DNA from: JAOABV01 sp039801465
Lineage (GTDB): Bacteria; Hydrothermota; Tepidihabitantia; Tepidihabitantales; CAIPLT01
Direction of reading: 5' to 3'
Assembly: GCA_039801465.1 (NCBI GenBank)
Contig: JBDRUT010000014.1
Span: 1 to 43,821, forward strand
DNA: 43,821 bases
Shown here: positions 31,831 through 39,400 of the stretch, in pieces
Position numbering within the stretch: position 1 is the stretch's first letter
How the letters are laid out: every line of letters begins with the position of its first letter
Notes under the pieces: generated by a model
The model's input: only the letters and a program-made list of their open reading frames with translations
The model's database searches: none
What the model was told of the DNA's origin: nothing
Translations under genes and position numbers: made by a program

Positions 31831-34665
31831 TTAGATTGTTTCTTGAGATAAGTTTATATTTTCTTCGTCGGGTTTCATAGGACATATGGGCAAATAATCG
31901 CAATTTCGGCAGTCGCCATGATTTAATGGTTTTAAGTCAAAGATACCCTGTCTTATCTGATTAACAATCTTTTGAGCATGAGCAACTGCATATTCTATGA
32001 GTTGATTTAGGTCGTTTGATTCTGTGTTGTTAGTGTCTTTTGAAATGAGCCAATATACTTTGTTATCTGCTAATGAATAAATACCAACATCAATAATTTC
32101 CAATTTAGGTCTATTCTTTTTGACAATATATGCATAGAGGGGTAATTGGAGATGAAAACCACTTTCAATTTGACCGGCTGATACATTCGAAGTTTTACCG
32201 GTTTTATAATCTATAATTCTTATTTGATTAGAATCACTTCGTTTGTCAATCCGGTCAATTCGAGCGGATAGTCTTATATCGTTTAGGTCAGCAGTAAAAT
32301 ATTGCTCAATTTTTAATGGTTGATAACCTTGTTCGCGCATCCGTTGTTCAATTTTTATTAGTTCTGGTATCATATTATTAAAAATTCGGCGAAAAGCTTC
32401 TTGCCAGAATACGGGTAGATTTTCTTCTTGTAAAACCGCATCGACTACCTTTTCTATTTCCTGTTCCAATTTTTCAATAGGAATAATCCCTCTTTGATAT
32501 AGCCGCTCCATAATTTTATGACTGACATTTCCCCAAAATTTGGCTTCAACCTCATAACGGGGTTCTTCTAAGTTAGAAAGTTCTAAAACATTTTCTAAAT
32601 AAAATCGGTGAGGACAACGAGGATATTTCTCTAATAAAGTTACAGAAAATCTATGAGTTGGACCGAATTTCTGGGCTAAGACTTTTTGGATTTCTTGGTC
32701 CTGGCTGAAATTAACGGGTGAGATGAATTTAGTGAAGTCTATTCGCTCAATTGCACCTTGATGCCGAGCAGATTGCTCTTGAGTAAAGATAATGTTAAAT
32801 GGTTCAAAATTCCGTTGATCATTTCCTAAAAAAGGCGAAGGCAAAAGTAAACGGTCGGCGTCAGTGTTATAATAGGAAAGAAAGGTCTCACCGCGTGCAG
32901 TATTGACTAATCGAAAATAATGGAATTTGGCACGGGCAAGATGTCTTTCTAATCCAGGTAAATTTAGTCTTTGTTTTAACCATAATGGTAATACAGGGTC
33001 ATATTTTACTTCACCGGGAAATTTATCTTCACTGAGTCCACCAAAAAATAGATGGTCGCAGTCTAAACCACGGGTTTCAAGAAACTCTAAAACCGCAACA
33101 CCTTTGATTTCTACTTCAGGTAGTAATTGGTGATAATTTAAGAGATATTCGAATATGCGCATGAACTCGTCTTCAGAGTATTCAGTTTTACCAAAGTCTA
33201 ATTCAAAACTTTCCATATTATCTAAAATTCGATAAAATTCATTTTTAATTTTGACAACCTGCTGATTTTCAGTTTCCAATCCTTGACACCATTCAAACTG
33301 GGCTAAAAGTTGTTTTAAGCCTTGGGCAAAACCGGTTAAACTATTATGAGGCTGTTTAAATCTACTAGTCAGAGCAAGGAAAGTATTAATTTCTTTTTGA
33401 ATCTGCTTGATTGTCTGTATTTCACAGTCAGTAATTTCACGGTCTTCTTCGATAGCGGTAATTGTTCTTTTTTCAAAACCTTTCCAATCGCGTTCATCTT
33501 TAATTATACCGGCTAATCGAGAATAGTGTCCAATCCACTCTTTAGTAGCAGAAGAAAATCTTTTGAAATAAGGTGATGAGAGAACTGCGACAGTCGAGCT
33601 ACGAGGATAACCATTGATAATTGACCGCAATAACTCAATCACTGCAATAACCGGCTGAGTTTTGCTTAATGGTTTGGTTAAATAAATTGAATAGGGGATA
33701 CCATATTTTGTGAAAGTGCGACGGACAAGAGATTCATAATCACGAAGACGACTAAAAGTAACTATGGTATGATTCAAAGAGAGTTTCTTTTCAAAGAATT
33801 GTTTCTTAATCAAACCCGCAATGGCTTCAACTTCTTCTTCAATTGAGGAAAATACATAATAGGGTAAATCATTTCGAATATCAGGCAGGTCAGGCAATTT
33901 TTCTTCTTGTAAAACATTCAAACTTCGAAGAAAAGTCAAAAATTCCTGAGGTAAAGCATATGCTTCAGGTGTTCGGGAATCATAAAATGATAATGCTAAT
34001 ACTTTCTCAGCTTTATTTATAAGTTCACACACCAACTTTTCTTCAATCCGGGTTAAATCATAGAAAAATCCATCCAGGACTAAAGTTTTAATTGTTACTT
34101 TCTCTTTTATTATTTCAGTTGTGTAGGTTAGAATATCTTCCGCATCTACCCAATTATTTTTTCTAAGCAAGTCATTATATTTAGTTAGAATATCAATTGC
34201 CGAGAAAATTTGCTTTTGAACTTCATCATAACTAAATATTCCTTTTGCTTCCAATTCCGCAAGAATTTTCTTTTTTAGTTCCTCGATTGATGTGTCAGGA
34301 TGGTACTGTTTTATTTCGCGAATGAAGTCAGCAATGGCTTGAGCATAACCAATAGTAATATCAGGTGAAAGTTTTTTTATTAACAAAGGCTTAATAAAAT
34401 CAGATAGAATTCTTTTATCTTTTGAATATTCTTGGAAAAATTCAGACGCAAATTGTTTAATCGTATAAAAACACGGTGGAATGAATGAAGGATACGGAAC
34501 TAATTTGGCAAATGTTATCTGAGCATCACGAATTTTTCTTGGCGTTGGTCCAATATAGAGAATACTTGAGAAATCATTGCCTTCTATTGATTCGATTGCT
34601 TTTGTTAAGAGAAATTCAGTTGCCTTTTGTTTGCCAAAAGGAGCAAGATAGATCGTACCTTTCAT
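31831..34665 (-). CDS. addB: AddB-like PD-(D/E)XK nuclease with Fe-S cluster
   Basis: Partner of AddA for break resection and recognition of recombination signals. The N-terminal helicase-like fold is degenerate (IYLAPFGKQKATEF in place of a Walker A), as is usual in AddB. The C-terminal RecB-type nuclease has LSARIDRIDKRS and IRIIDYKTGK. The four Fe-S cysteines are split in the AddB manner: one in YPRCPHRFYLE before the nuclease and three in DCRNCDYLPIC at the end. At 944 residues it is shorter than the Bacillus protein. It is followed directly by addA. Confidence 0.88.
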   Translation of the reverse strand: MKGTIYLAPFGKQKATEFLLTKAIESIEGNDFSSILYIGPTPRKIRDAQITFAKLVPYPSFIPPCFYTIKQFASEFFQEYSKDKRILSDFIKPLLIKKLSPDITIGYAQAIADFIREIKQYHPDTSIEELKKKILAELEAKGIFSYDEVQKQIFSAIDILTKYNDLLRKNNWVDAEDILTYTTEIIKEKVTIKTLVLDGFFYDLTRIEEKLVCELINKAEKVLALSFYDSRTPEAYALPQEFLTFLRSLNVLQEEKLPDLPDIRNDLPYYVFSSIEEEVEAIAGLIKKQFFEKKLSLNHTIVTFSRLRDYESLVRRTFTKYGIPYSIYLTKPLSKTQPVIAVIELLRSIINGYPRSSTVAVLSSPYFKRFSSATKEWIGHYSRLAGIIKDERDWKGFEKRTITAIEEDREITDCEIQTIKQIQKEINTFLALTSRFKQPHNSLTGFAQGLKQLLAQFEWCQGLETENQQVVKIKNEFYRILDNMESFELDFGKTEYSEDEFMRIFEYLLNYHQLLPEVEIKGVAVLEFLETRGLDCDHLFFGGLSEDKFPGEVKYDPVLPLWLKQRLNLPGLERHLARAKFHYFRLVNTARGETFLSYYNTDADRLLLPSPFLGNDQRNFEPFNIIFTQEQSARHQGAIERIDFTKFISPVNFSQDQEIQKVLAQKFGPTHRFSVTLLEKYPRCPHRFYLENVLELSNLEEPRYEVEAKFWGNVSHKIMERLYQRGIIPIEKLEQEIEKVVDAVLQEENLPVFWQEAFRRIFNNMIPELIKIEQRMREQGYQPLKIEQYFTADLNDIRLSARIDRIDKRSDSNQIRIIDYKTGKTSNVSAGQIESGFHLQLPLYAYIVKKNRPKLEIIDVGIYSLADNKVYWLISKDTNNTESNDLNQLIEYAVAHAQKIVNQIRQGIFDLKPLNHGDCRNCDYLPICPMKPDEENINLSQETI

Positions 34666-34770
34666 TAAATATTATTACTAAAAATATATAGTCTCTTATC
34701 TTTCACAAAATAATTAGAATTTTAATGATATACAATATTTTGAATATATTATCAATTACTCAGATGGAAG

Positions 34771-34911
34771 CTACGCTGCGGTATTTATTTGTTGGTCTTG
34801 GTTAGTTTGTTGAGTTTGAGCAAGAAGCATTTTCTGTTTTTCTTTACGCCGCTTCCATTTGAGCCGAATACGATGCCTTTTTAATTTTTGTTTGCTTTTA
34901 GTTCTTGCCAT
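34771..34911 (-). CDS. 46-residue highly basic protein, ribosome-associated type
   Basis: A short gene with ATG at 34909-34911, an AAGGAG Shine-Dalgarno site 2-3 nt upstream and TAG at 34771-34773. It encodes MARTKSKQKLKRHRIRLKWK followed by RRKEKQKML and a Gln/Thr/Asn-rich tail. About 40 percent of the first 29 residues are Lys or Arg, as in very small ribosomal or RNA-binding proteins. I cannot name the family. It lies between the EF-Tu domain 2-like gene and addB, with asnS further upstream, so a translation link is plausible. Confidence 0.7.
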   Translation of the reverse strand: MARTKSKQKLKRHRIRLKWKRRKEKQKMLLAQTQQTNQDQQINTAA

Positions 34912-35038
34912 AGCTCCTTTTCAATAGTGTTTATCATATTTTTAATTGTGATTTTTTATATTTGCCGTAATCATCTATTTAGACTTCTTATTATTGATTG
35001 TGGTTGCCAAATTTATTAACGAATTTCTTGAAGATATT

Positions 35039-35296
35039 CTATTCGATTACTTTATACACAATATCGTTTTCATGAGCATGGGCAATAACTTTGAGACCAA
35101 TCGATTGTCCGACTTCGGCTTTCTGAACATTCTGGTGCTCAATTTGCATAGATTCGACTTTTTGAGTAAAATCCGAAGTGTGTCCTTTGATATGGATTGT
35201 ATCGCCGACGGATAAAGAGTCATCAGTTAGCTCAACAATTGCAACACTGATTTTACCAAAAAAATGTGTTACTTTACCTACTTTTTTTTCCGTCAT
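35039..35296 (-). CDS. EF-Tu domain 2-like translation-factor beta-barrel protein
   Basis: 85 residues forming one beta-barrel of the kind seen as domain 2 of translation GTPases: VGKVTHFFGKISVAIVELTD, then LSVGDTIHIKGHTSDF, VESMQIEH and AEVGQSIGLKVIAHAHENDIVY. Free-standing copies are annotated as elongation-factor-like proteins and resemble the C-terminal domain of U32 peptidases. No GTPase domain is present. The ATG has a GGAGGTG site upstream. It lies between asnS and the basic small protein. Confidence 0.8.
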   Translation of the reverse strand: MTEKKVGKVTHFFGKISVAIVELTDDSLSVGDTIHIKGHTSDFTQKVESMQIEHQNVQKAEVGQSIGLKVIAHAHENDIVYKVIE

Positions 35297-35376
35297 TTTT
35301 CACCTCCAATCACATTTTAATTTTAGGTAATTGATACGCATTTTTATCTTTGCTTATCATCTAGCTATAAATTATT

Positions 35377-36666
35377 TTATGGATATATTTTTTCCAGCAT
35401 TCGGGGATAGGGGATAGTCTCACGAACATGAGGCAGTGCGCATATCCAAGCAAGAGTTCGCTCAATGCCTAAACCAAAACCAGAATGGGGAAAAGTGCCA
35501 TAGCGTCGGACATCCAAATACCATTCAAAGGCTTCTTTAGGCAATTTATGCTCTTCAATTCTTTGTTCCAGAGTTTTCAGGTCATCTTCTCTTTGACCGC
35601 CACCAATAATTTCGCCATAACCTTCAGGTGCTAAGATATCAACGCCGAGCACTAACCGGTTATCTTGAGCATCGCGTTTCATATAAAATGCCTTACACTG
35701 TGCTGGATAATGGGTAATTGCCAAAGGTTTTTCATATAAATTGGATAATACAGTTTCTTCATCACCGCCAAAATCATCACCCCAATTAACTGGCTTGCCA
35801 TTAGCATTTAACTTTTCAACGGCTTCAGTATAGGTTATACGGGGAAACGGTTTTTTGACTTTTTCTAATTTGTTGATATCCCGTTCTAACACCTTAAATT
35901 GTTCTTTGCATTTGGTTAAGACTCGTTCAATGATATAAACAATTAAATCCTCGGCTAAAATTATAATATCGTTCAAATCAGCAAAAGCAACTTCTGGCTC
36001 CAACATCCAAAATTCAGTAAGATGCCTTCGGGTTTTAGATTTTTCCGCTCGAAAAGTTGGTCCAAAACAATAGACTTTATTAAACGCTGCGGCATCAGGT
36101 TCATTGTAAAGTTGACCCGACTGAGTCAAATAAGTCTTTTCTCCAAAATAATCGACTTCAAATAGCGTAGTTGTGCCTTCAACTGCTGCTGGTGTGAGAA
36201 TTGGGGTATCTACTAATACAAATCCTTGATTATCAAAAAAATCTCGGCAAGCTTTGACCAATTCTGAACGAATAAGAATAATAGCATGTTGTCTGCGAGA
36301 CCGAAGCCATAGATGTCGGTATTTCATTAAAAATTCAATACCATGTTCTTTTGGTGTAATTGGGTATTCTTCTGCCATTTGGATTAATTTCAAATCACTG
36401 ACCACCAATTCAAAACCACCAGGCGCTCGGTCGTCTTTTCTGACTAATCCTGTGATATATAATGAAGATTCCTGAGTAATCTTATCGGCTAATTCAAAGA
36501 TTTCTGGGGAGACATCTTTTTGAGAAAAGACACATTGGATAATGCCGGTTCCGTCTCTGACTAAAACAAAACGGATTTTGCCTGAAGACCGTTTATTATA
36601 TACCCAGCCAGCAAGAGTAACGGTCTTTCCATCATATTTAGCAATATCGCGTATCAGTGTAATCAC
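35377..36666 (-). CDS. asnS: Asparaginyl-tRNA synthetase
   Basis: Class IIb synthetase charging tRNA-Asn. An OB-fold anticodon domain (residues 1-~110, GKTVTLAGWVYNKRSSGKIRF) precedes the catalytic domain with motif 1 near FVLVDTPIL, YLTQSGQLYNE, motif 2 FGPTFRAEKSKTRRHLTEFW followed by MLEPE, and motif 3 GFGLGIERTLAWI. The TEFWMLEPE form and absence of the AspRS GAD insertion favour AsnRS over a non-discriminating AspRS. Its GTG start (36664-36666) is 6 nt after a TAAAAT box with no Shine-Dalgarno site. It heads a likely transcript with the EF-like, small basic and addBA genes. Confidence 0.92.
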   Translation of the reverse strand: MITLIRDIAKYDGKTVTLAGWVYNKRSSGKIRFVLVRDGTGIIQCVFSQKDVSPEIFELADKITQESSLYITGLVRKDDRAPGGFELVVSDLKLIQMAEEYPITPKEHGIEFLMKYRHLWLRSRRQHAIILIRSELVKACRDFFDNQGFVLVDTPILTPAAVEGTTTLFEVDYFGEKTYLTQSGQLYNEPDAAAFNKVYCFGPTFRAEKSKTRRHLTEFWMLEPEVAFADLNDIIILAEDLIVYIIERVLTKCKEQFKVLERDINKLEKVKKPFPRITYTEAVEKLNANGKPVNWGDDFGGDEETVLSNLYEKPLAITHYPAQCKAFYMKRDAQDNRLVLGVDILAPEGYGEIIGGGQREDDLKTLEQRIEEHKLPKEAFEWYLDVRRYGTFPHSGFGLGIERTLAWICALPHVRETIPYPRMLEKIYP

Positions 36667-36672
36667 AAAATC

Positions 36673-36700
36673 ATTTTATTAGGAAAAACCGAAAAGTCAA
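36673..36700 (-). promoter_or_regulatory. asnS promoter
   Basis: On the reverse strand TTGACT (36695-36700), 16 nt, TAAAAT (36673-36678), then 6 nt to the GTG start: another leaderless arrangement. Confidence 0.6.
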
Positions 36701-36928
36701 TAGGAATTAAGAAAAATTTGGTTGAATGCATAAGAATACAAAAGCATTGTTATTTGCCATCCAAGACACTGAAACCACATAAGATTACATATTTTTAGAC
36801 ACTCTTCCTATATAACGAAAACACTATGAATAAAATTAAAAGATGACCTAATCTTACCAGCATCTTCGAAGAATTTCTATCAAATTCAAGAAGTTTCTAT
36901 AAGTCTCAATTTTTTATTTATATTTATC
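36701..36928. other. Intergenic region without recognised gene
   Basis: AT-rich spacer between asnS and the defence island. I see no ORF, repeat or hairpin worth naming. Confidence 0.5.
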
Positions 36929-36929
36929 C

Positions 36930-36959
36930 CTTGACATTTAAGGAATTAGAATTAATATA
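36930..36959 (+). promoter_or_regulatory. Promoter of the mntA-HEPN pair, shared block copy 1
   Basis: TTGACA (36932-36937), 16 nt, TAATAT (36954-36959); the ATG follows after 6 nt. Positions 36930-36955 match 37660-37685 at 25 of 26 bases. Confidence 0.7.
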
Positions 36960-36965
36960 AAAGAA

Positions 36966-37271
36966 ATGACAAATAATATAAAAATAAAAAAAGAAAAACT
37001 TGCCGATTTTTGTCAACGATATCATATACGAAAATTGTCTTTGTTCGGTTCAGTATTAAGAAAAGATTTTACTCCGCAAAGCGATATTGATGTTTTAGTT
37101 GAATTTGAAGCAGGTCATACACCCGGTTTATTAAGATTAGCAAAAATGGAACAGGAATTATCAGCTTTATTAGGCGGTCACAAAGTAGATATTAGAACTC
37201 CACGTGATTTAAGCCGTTATTTTAGAGACGAAGTTATTTCATCAGCACAAGTTCAATATGCGAAACGATGA
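36966..37271 (+). CDS. mntA: MntA-type minimal nucleotidyltransferase (antitoxin of HEPN/MNT module)
   Basis: 101-residue nucleotidyltransferase of the polymerase-beta fold. LSLFGSVLRKDFTPQSDIDVLVEF holds the GSxxRxxxxxxSDID active site and KVDIRTP supplies the third acidic residue. In HEPN/MNT toxin-antitoxin pairs this protein inactivates the HEPN RNase, in characterised cases by adenylylating it. Its last 14 nt overlap the start of the HEPN gene, which is broken by a frameshift. The promoter ends 6 nt before the ATG, so the mRNA is probably leaderless. Confidence 0.88.
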   Translation: MTNNIKIKKEKLADFCQRYHIRKLSLFGSVLRKDFTPQSDIDVLVEFEAGHTPGLLRLAKMEQELSALLGGHKVDIRTPRDLSRYFRDEVISSAQVQYAKR

Positions 37272-37594
37272 TTTAATTCGTCTGCAACATATGTTGGATG
37301 CAGCGAGATTAGCAATTAATATTACCAAAGATAAAAATCGAAATGATTTAGATAAAGATATCAAATTGGTTTTAGCAGTAATAAAGGCGATTGAGATTAT
37401 TGGTGAAGCGGCAAATAAAGTAACCGAATGAAGGACGTAAGAAATGCCCAAATATTCCTTGGCAAGAGATAATTGGGATGCGAAACCGTCTGATTCATGC
37501 TTACTTTGATATTGATTTAGATATTGTTTGGCAAACAATAACTGATGAAATTCCAATGCTCATTGCTGAACTTGAAAAAGTTGTTAATAAATAA
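37258..37594 (+). pseudogene. hepT: HEPN (DUF86) toxin, broken by a +1 frameshift
   Basis: From ATG 37258 the protein starts MRNDDLIRLQHMLDAARLAI and reaches VIKAIEIIGEAANKVTE before TGA at 37429-37431. Skipping the single T at 37429 restores a frame that runs EGRKKCPNIPWQEIIGMRNR then LIHAYFDIDLDIVWQTITDE and stops at 37592-37594. The HEPN catalytic R-x4-H motif (RNRLIH) lies beyond the shift, so the translated fragment is inactive. The joined length of about 112 residues is normal. Either the toxin has been lost, with MntA remaining, or the shift is a sequencing error; a programmed shift is possible but no slippery signal was recognised. Confidence 0.8.
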
Positions 37595-37659
37595 ATTAAT
37601 TAATTTTATATCTGACATTTGAGATTAGGAATTTTGAAATTTTGCAGTATGTATATACT

Positions 37660-37689
37660 CCTTGACATTTAAGGAATTCGAATTATCCT
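37660..37689 (+). promoter_or_regulatory. Promoter of the restriction-modification pair, shared block copy 2
   Basis: TTGACA (37662-37667), 16 nt, TATCCT (37684-37689). The block is nearly identical to 36930-36955, but here a 43-nt leader precedes the ATG. The segment AATTCGAATT is palindromic and could be an operator. Confidence 0.6.
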
Positions 37690-37732
37690 AATATCAATAG
37701 AAAATAGAAAAGTATAAAGAAAGAAAATAATA

Positions 37733-38443
37733 ATGAATCAAGAATTAGCAACTGTTGTTAAATTATACTGTACAGGTACTCATACGGATTTAAGTACTTA
37801 TTTAATTGGAAAATCTAAAGATACACTTATTGCTATACTGGTTGATTTACTTACAATGTATATTAATGATAAAAATTCTTCAACATTACGGGAATATGTA
37901 ACTGTTACATTAGCAGGATATAATCACAAAGAGAGAAAAATTGGCTATAATGGTTTTAAGCAAGATACCTATGCTGATGGAAGAACTATATATTGTGAAG
38001 CAAAGCCAAAGAATTTAGATACAGAAGAATTTGAAAACTTTAAGAAGGGTCAAAGAAAAACCCAACCTACAAAATTGAATGGCGGCGGGAATTTTTCTGA
38101 TTACACACCAACAAGGTTAGAGAAAGACAAAAAGGAAAAAGATCTTAATATGTTAATTAGTGGTTTTATTGACGGAAGATTGATTTATATAATTGAATTT
38201 CCATTCAATTATAAAGATTTCGTAGAAAACTTAGAGAACCAAATACATAGATGGCAAGAGAAATTAAAGGGTAGTAAAAGTGTAAAAGGACAGTTCTTAA
38301 GAAGCGCTACTTTCAATTACAAAAATTACATTAATTGTCCTGATTTGAGAATTGTTTTTCTTTTACCGCGAGGAGAAATAGAAAGATATAAGATTTACTT
38401 TGATGAAGGCTTTTATAAATTTTTACTACATAAAACACAATGA
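37733..38443 (+). CDS. Putative type II restriction endonuclease
   Basis: 236-residue protein that I do not match to a named enzyme. Context identifies it: it is coupled by an ATGA overlap to a TSPPY-type DNA methyltransferase. A plausible PD-(D/E)XK core is GFKQDTYADGRTIYCEAKPK, with Asp78 or Asp82 and the E-A-K triad at 89-91. The C-terminal half is rich in aromatic and basic residues (FPFNYKDF, GQFLRSATFNYKNYINCPD). No membrane segment or HTH is seen. Cleavage specificity cannot be read from sequence. A non-restriction nuclease or DNA-binding role remains possible. Confidence 0.6.
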   Translation: MNQELATVVKLYCTGTHTDLSTYLIGKSKDTLIAILVDLLTMYINDKNSSTLREYVTVTLAGYNHKERKIGYNGFKQDTYADGRTIYCEAKPKNLDTEEFENFKKGQRKTQPTKLNGGGNFSDYTPTRLEKDKKEKDLNMLISGFIDGRLIYIIEFPFNYKDFVENLENQIHRWQEKLKGSKSVKGQFLRSATFNYKNYINCPDLRIVFLLPRGEIERYKIYFDEGFYKFLLHKTQ

Positions 38444-39324
38444 CACAAGAAGACTATTTAAATAAAATTATAAAGGGTGATACTTTAACCATCTTAAAGT
38501 CTTTACCCGATGAAATTATTGATATGGGTATAACATCACCACCATATAATAAAGGCGAAAACAAGAAAGGCTGGTTAGTTAAAAATGTGAAATATTCAGA
38601 TGCTTCAGATAAATTAAGCGAGGATTTATATCAAAAAAATCAAATTGAAGTTTTAAATGAAATTTATAGGATTACAAAATATGGCGGGTCTTTCTTTTAC
38701 AATCACAAGTTGAGATGGGAACGAGGAAAAATGTTTCACCCTATAGATTGGTTAAGAAGAACGAAATGGATAATAAGACAGGAAATAATTTGGGATAGAA
38801 TGATTGCGGCAAATATAAGGGGTTGGCGTTTTTGGCAAGTAGACGAAAGAATATATTGGTTATACAAACCAAAAGGGAATAACATTATCGGTAAAGAATT
38901 AAAACCAAGACATGCATTATTGACATCAATATGGCGATTCCCTCCAGAGAAAAAAAACCCTCACCCTGCACCATTTCCATTAGCGCTTCCAATTAGATGT
39001 ATCTTTTCAATCATGGATAGTGATAAAGGATTAATATTAGACCCATATTGTGGAAGCGGAACAACATTAGTTGCAGCAAAAATTTTAGGGCACGATTTCA
39101 TAGGAATAGACATATCAGCTGAATATATAACATACGCTGAAGAAAGACTAAAAAATTACAAAGATGAACTAAAGACCGCAAATGAAGAAATAACAAAACA
39201 TGTCGTTATGATGACATTTAAAGAAAGAAAAGAACGGGGAGAATTTACAGGTAAGTATGGGCCGGTAAAAAAAGATACTGAGTATCAACCAATGATACTG
39301 TTCGACAAGAAAAAACACAGATAG
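38440..39324 (+). CDS. Type II DNA methyltransferase (N4-cytosine/N6-adenine, TSPPY)
   Basis: Methylates the exocyclic amine of a base in the recognition site and so protects the genome from the coupled endonuclease. Motif IV TSPPYN is at residues 32-37 and motif I LDPYCGSGTTLVAA follows near residue 200, so the order is the beta class. Between them lies a long aromatic-rich region (RWERGKMFHPIDWLRR, NIRGWRFWQVDERIYW) that should include target recognition. TSPPY is found in both N4-cytosine and N6-adenine enzymes of this class. It starts in the ATGA overlap with the nuclease gene. Confidence 0.88.
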   Translation: MTQEDYLNKIIKGDTLTILKSLPDEIIDMGITSPPYNKGENKKGWLVKNVKYSDASDKLSEDLYQKNQIEVLNEIYRITKYGGSFFYNHKLRWERGKMFHPIDWLRRTKWIIRQEIIWDRMIAANIRGWRFWQVDERIYWLYKPKGNNIIGKELKPRHALLTSIWRFPPEKKNPHPAPFPLALPIRCIFSIMDSDKGLILDPYCGSGTTLVAAKILGHDFIGIDISAEYITYAEERLKNYKDELKTANEEITKHVVMMTFKERKERGEFTGKYGPVKKDTEYQPMILFDKKKHR

Positions 39325-39400
39325 ATAAACTAATTCCCATCACAAGCATATTTTTATAATCAATTGAATCTAAGAGAAAAATTTCCAGTCTAACAATTAT

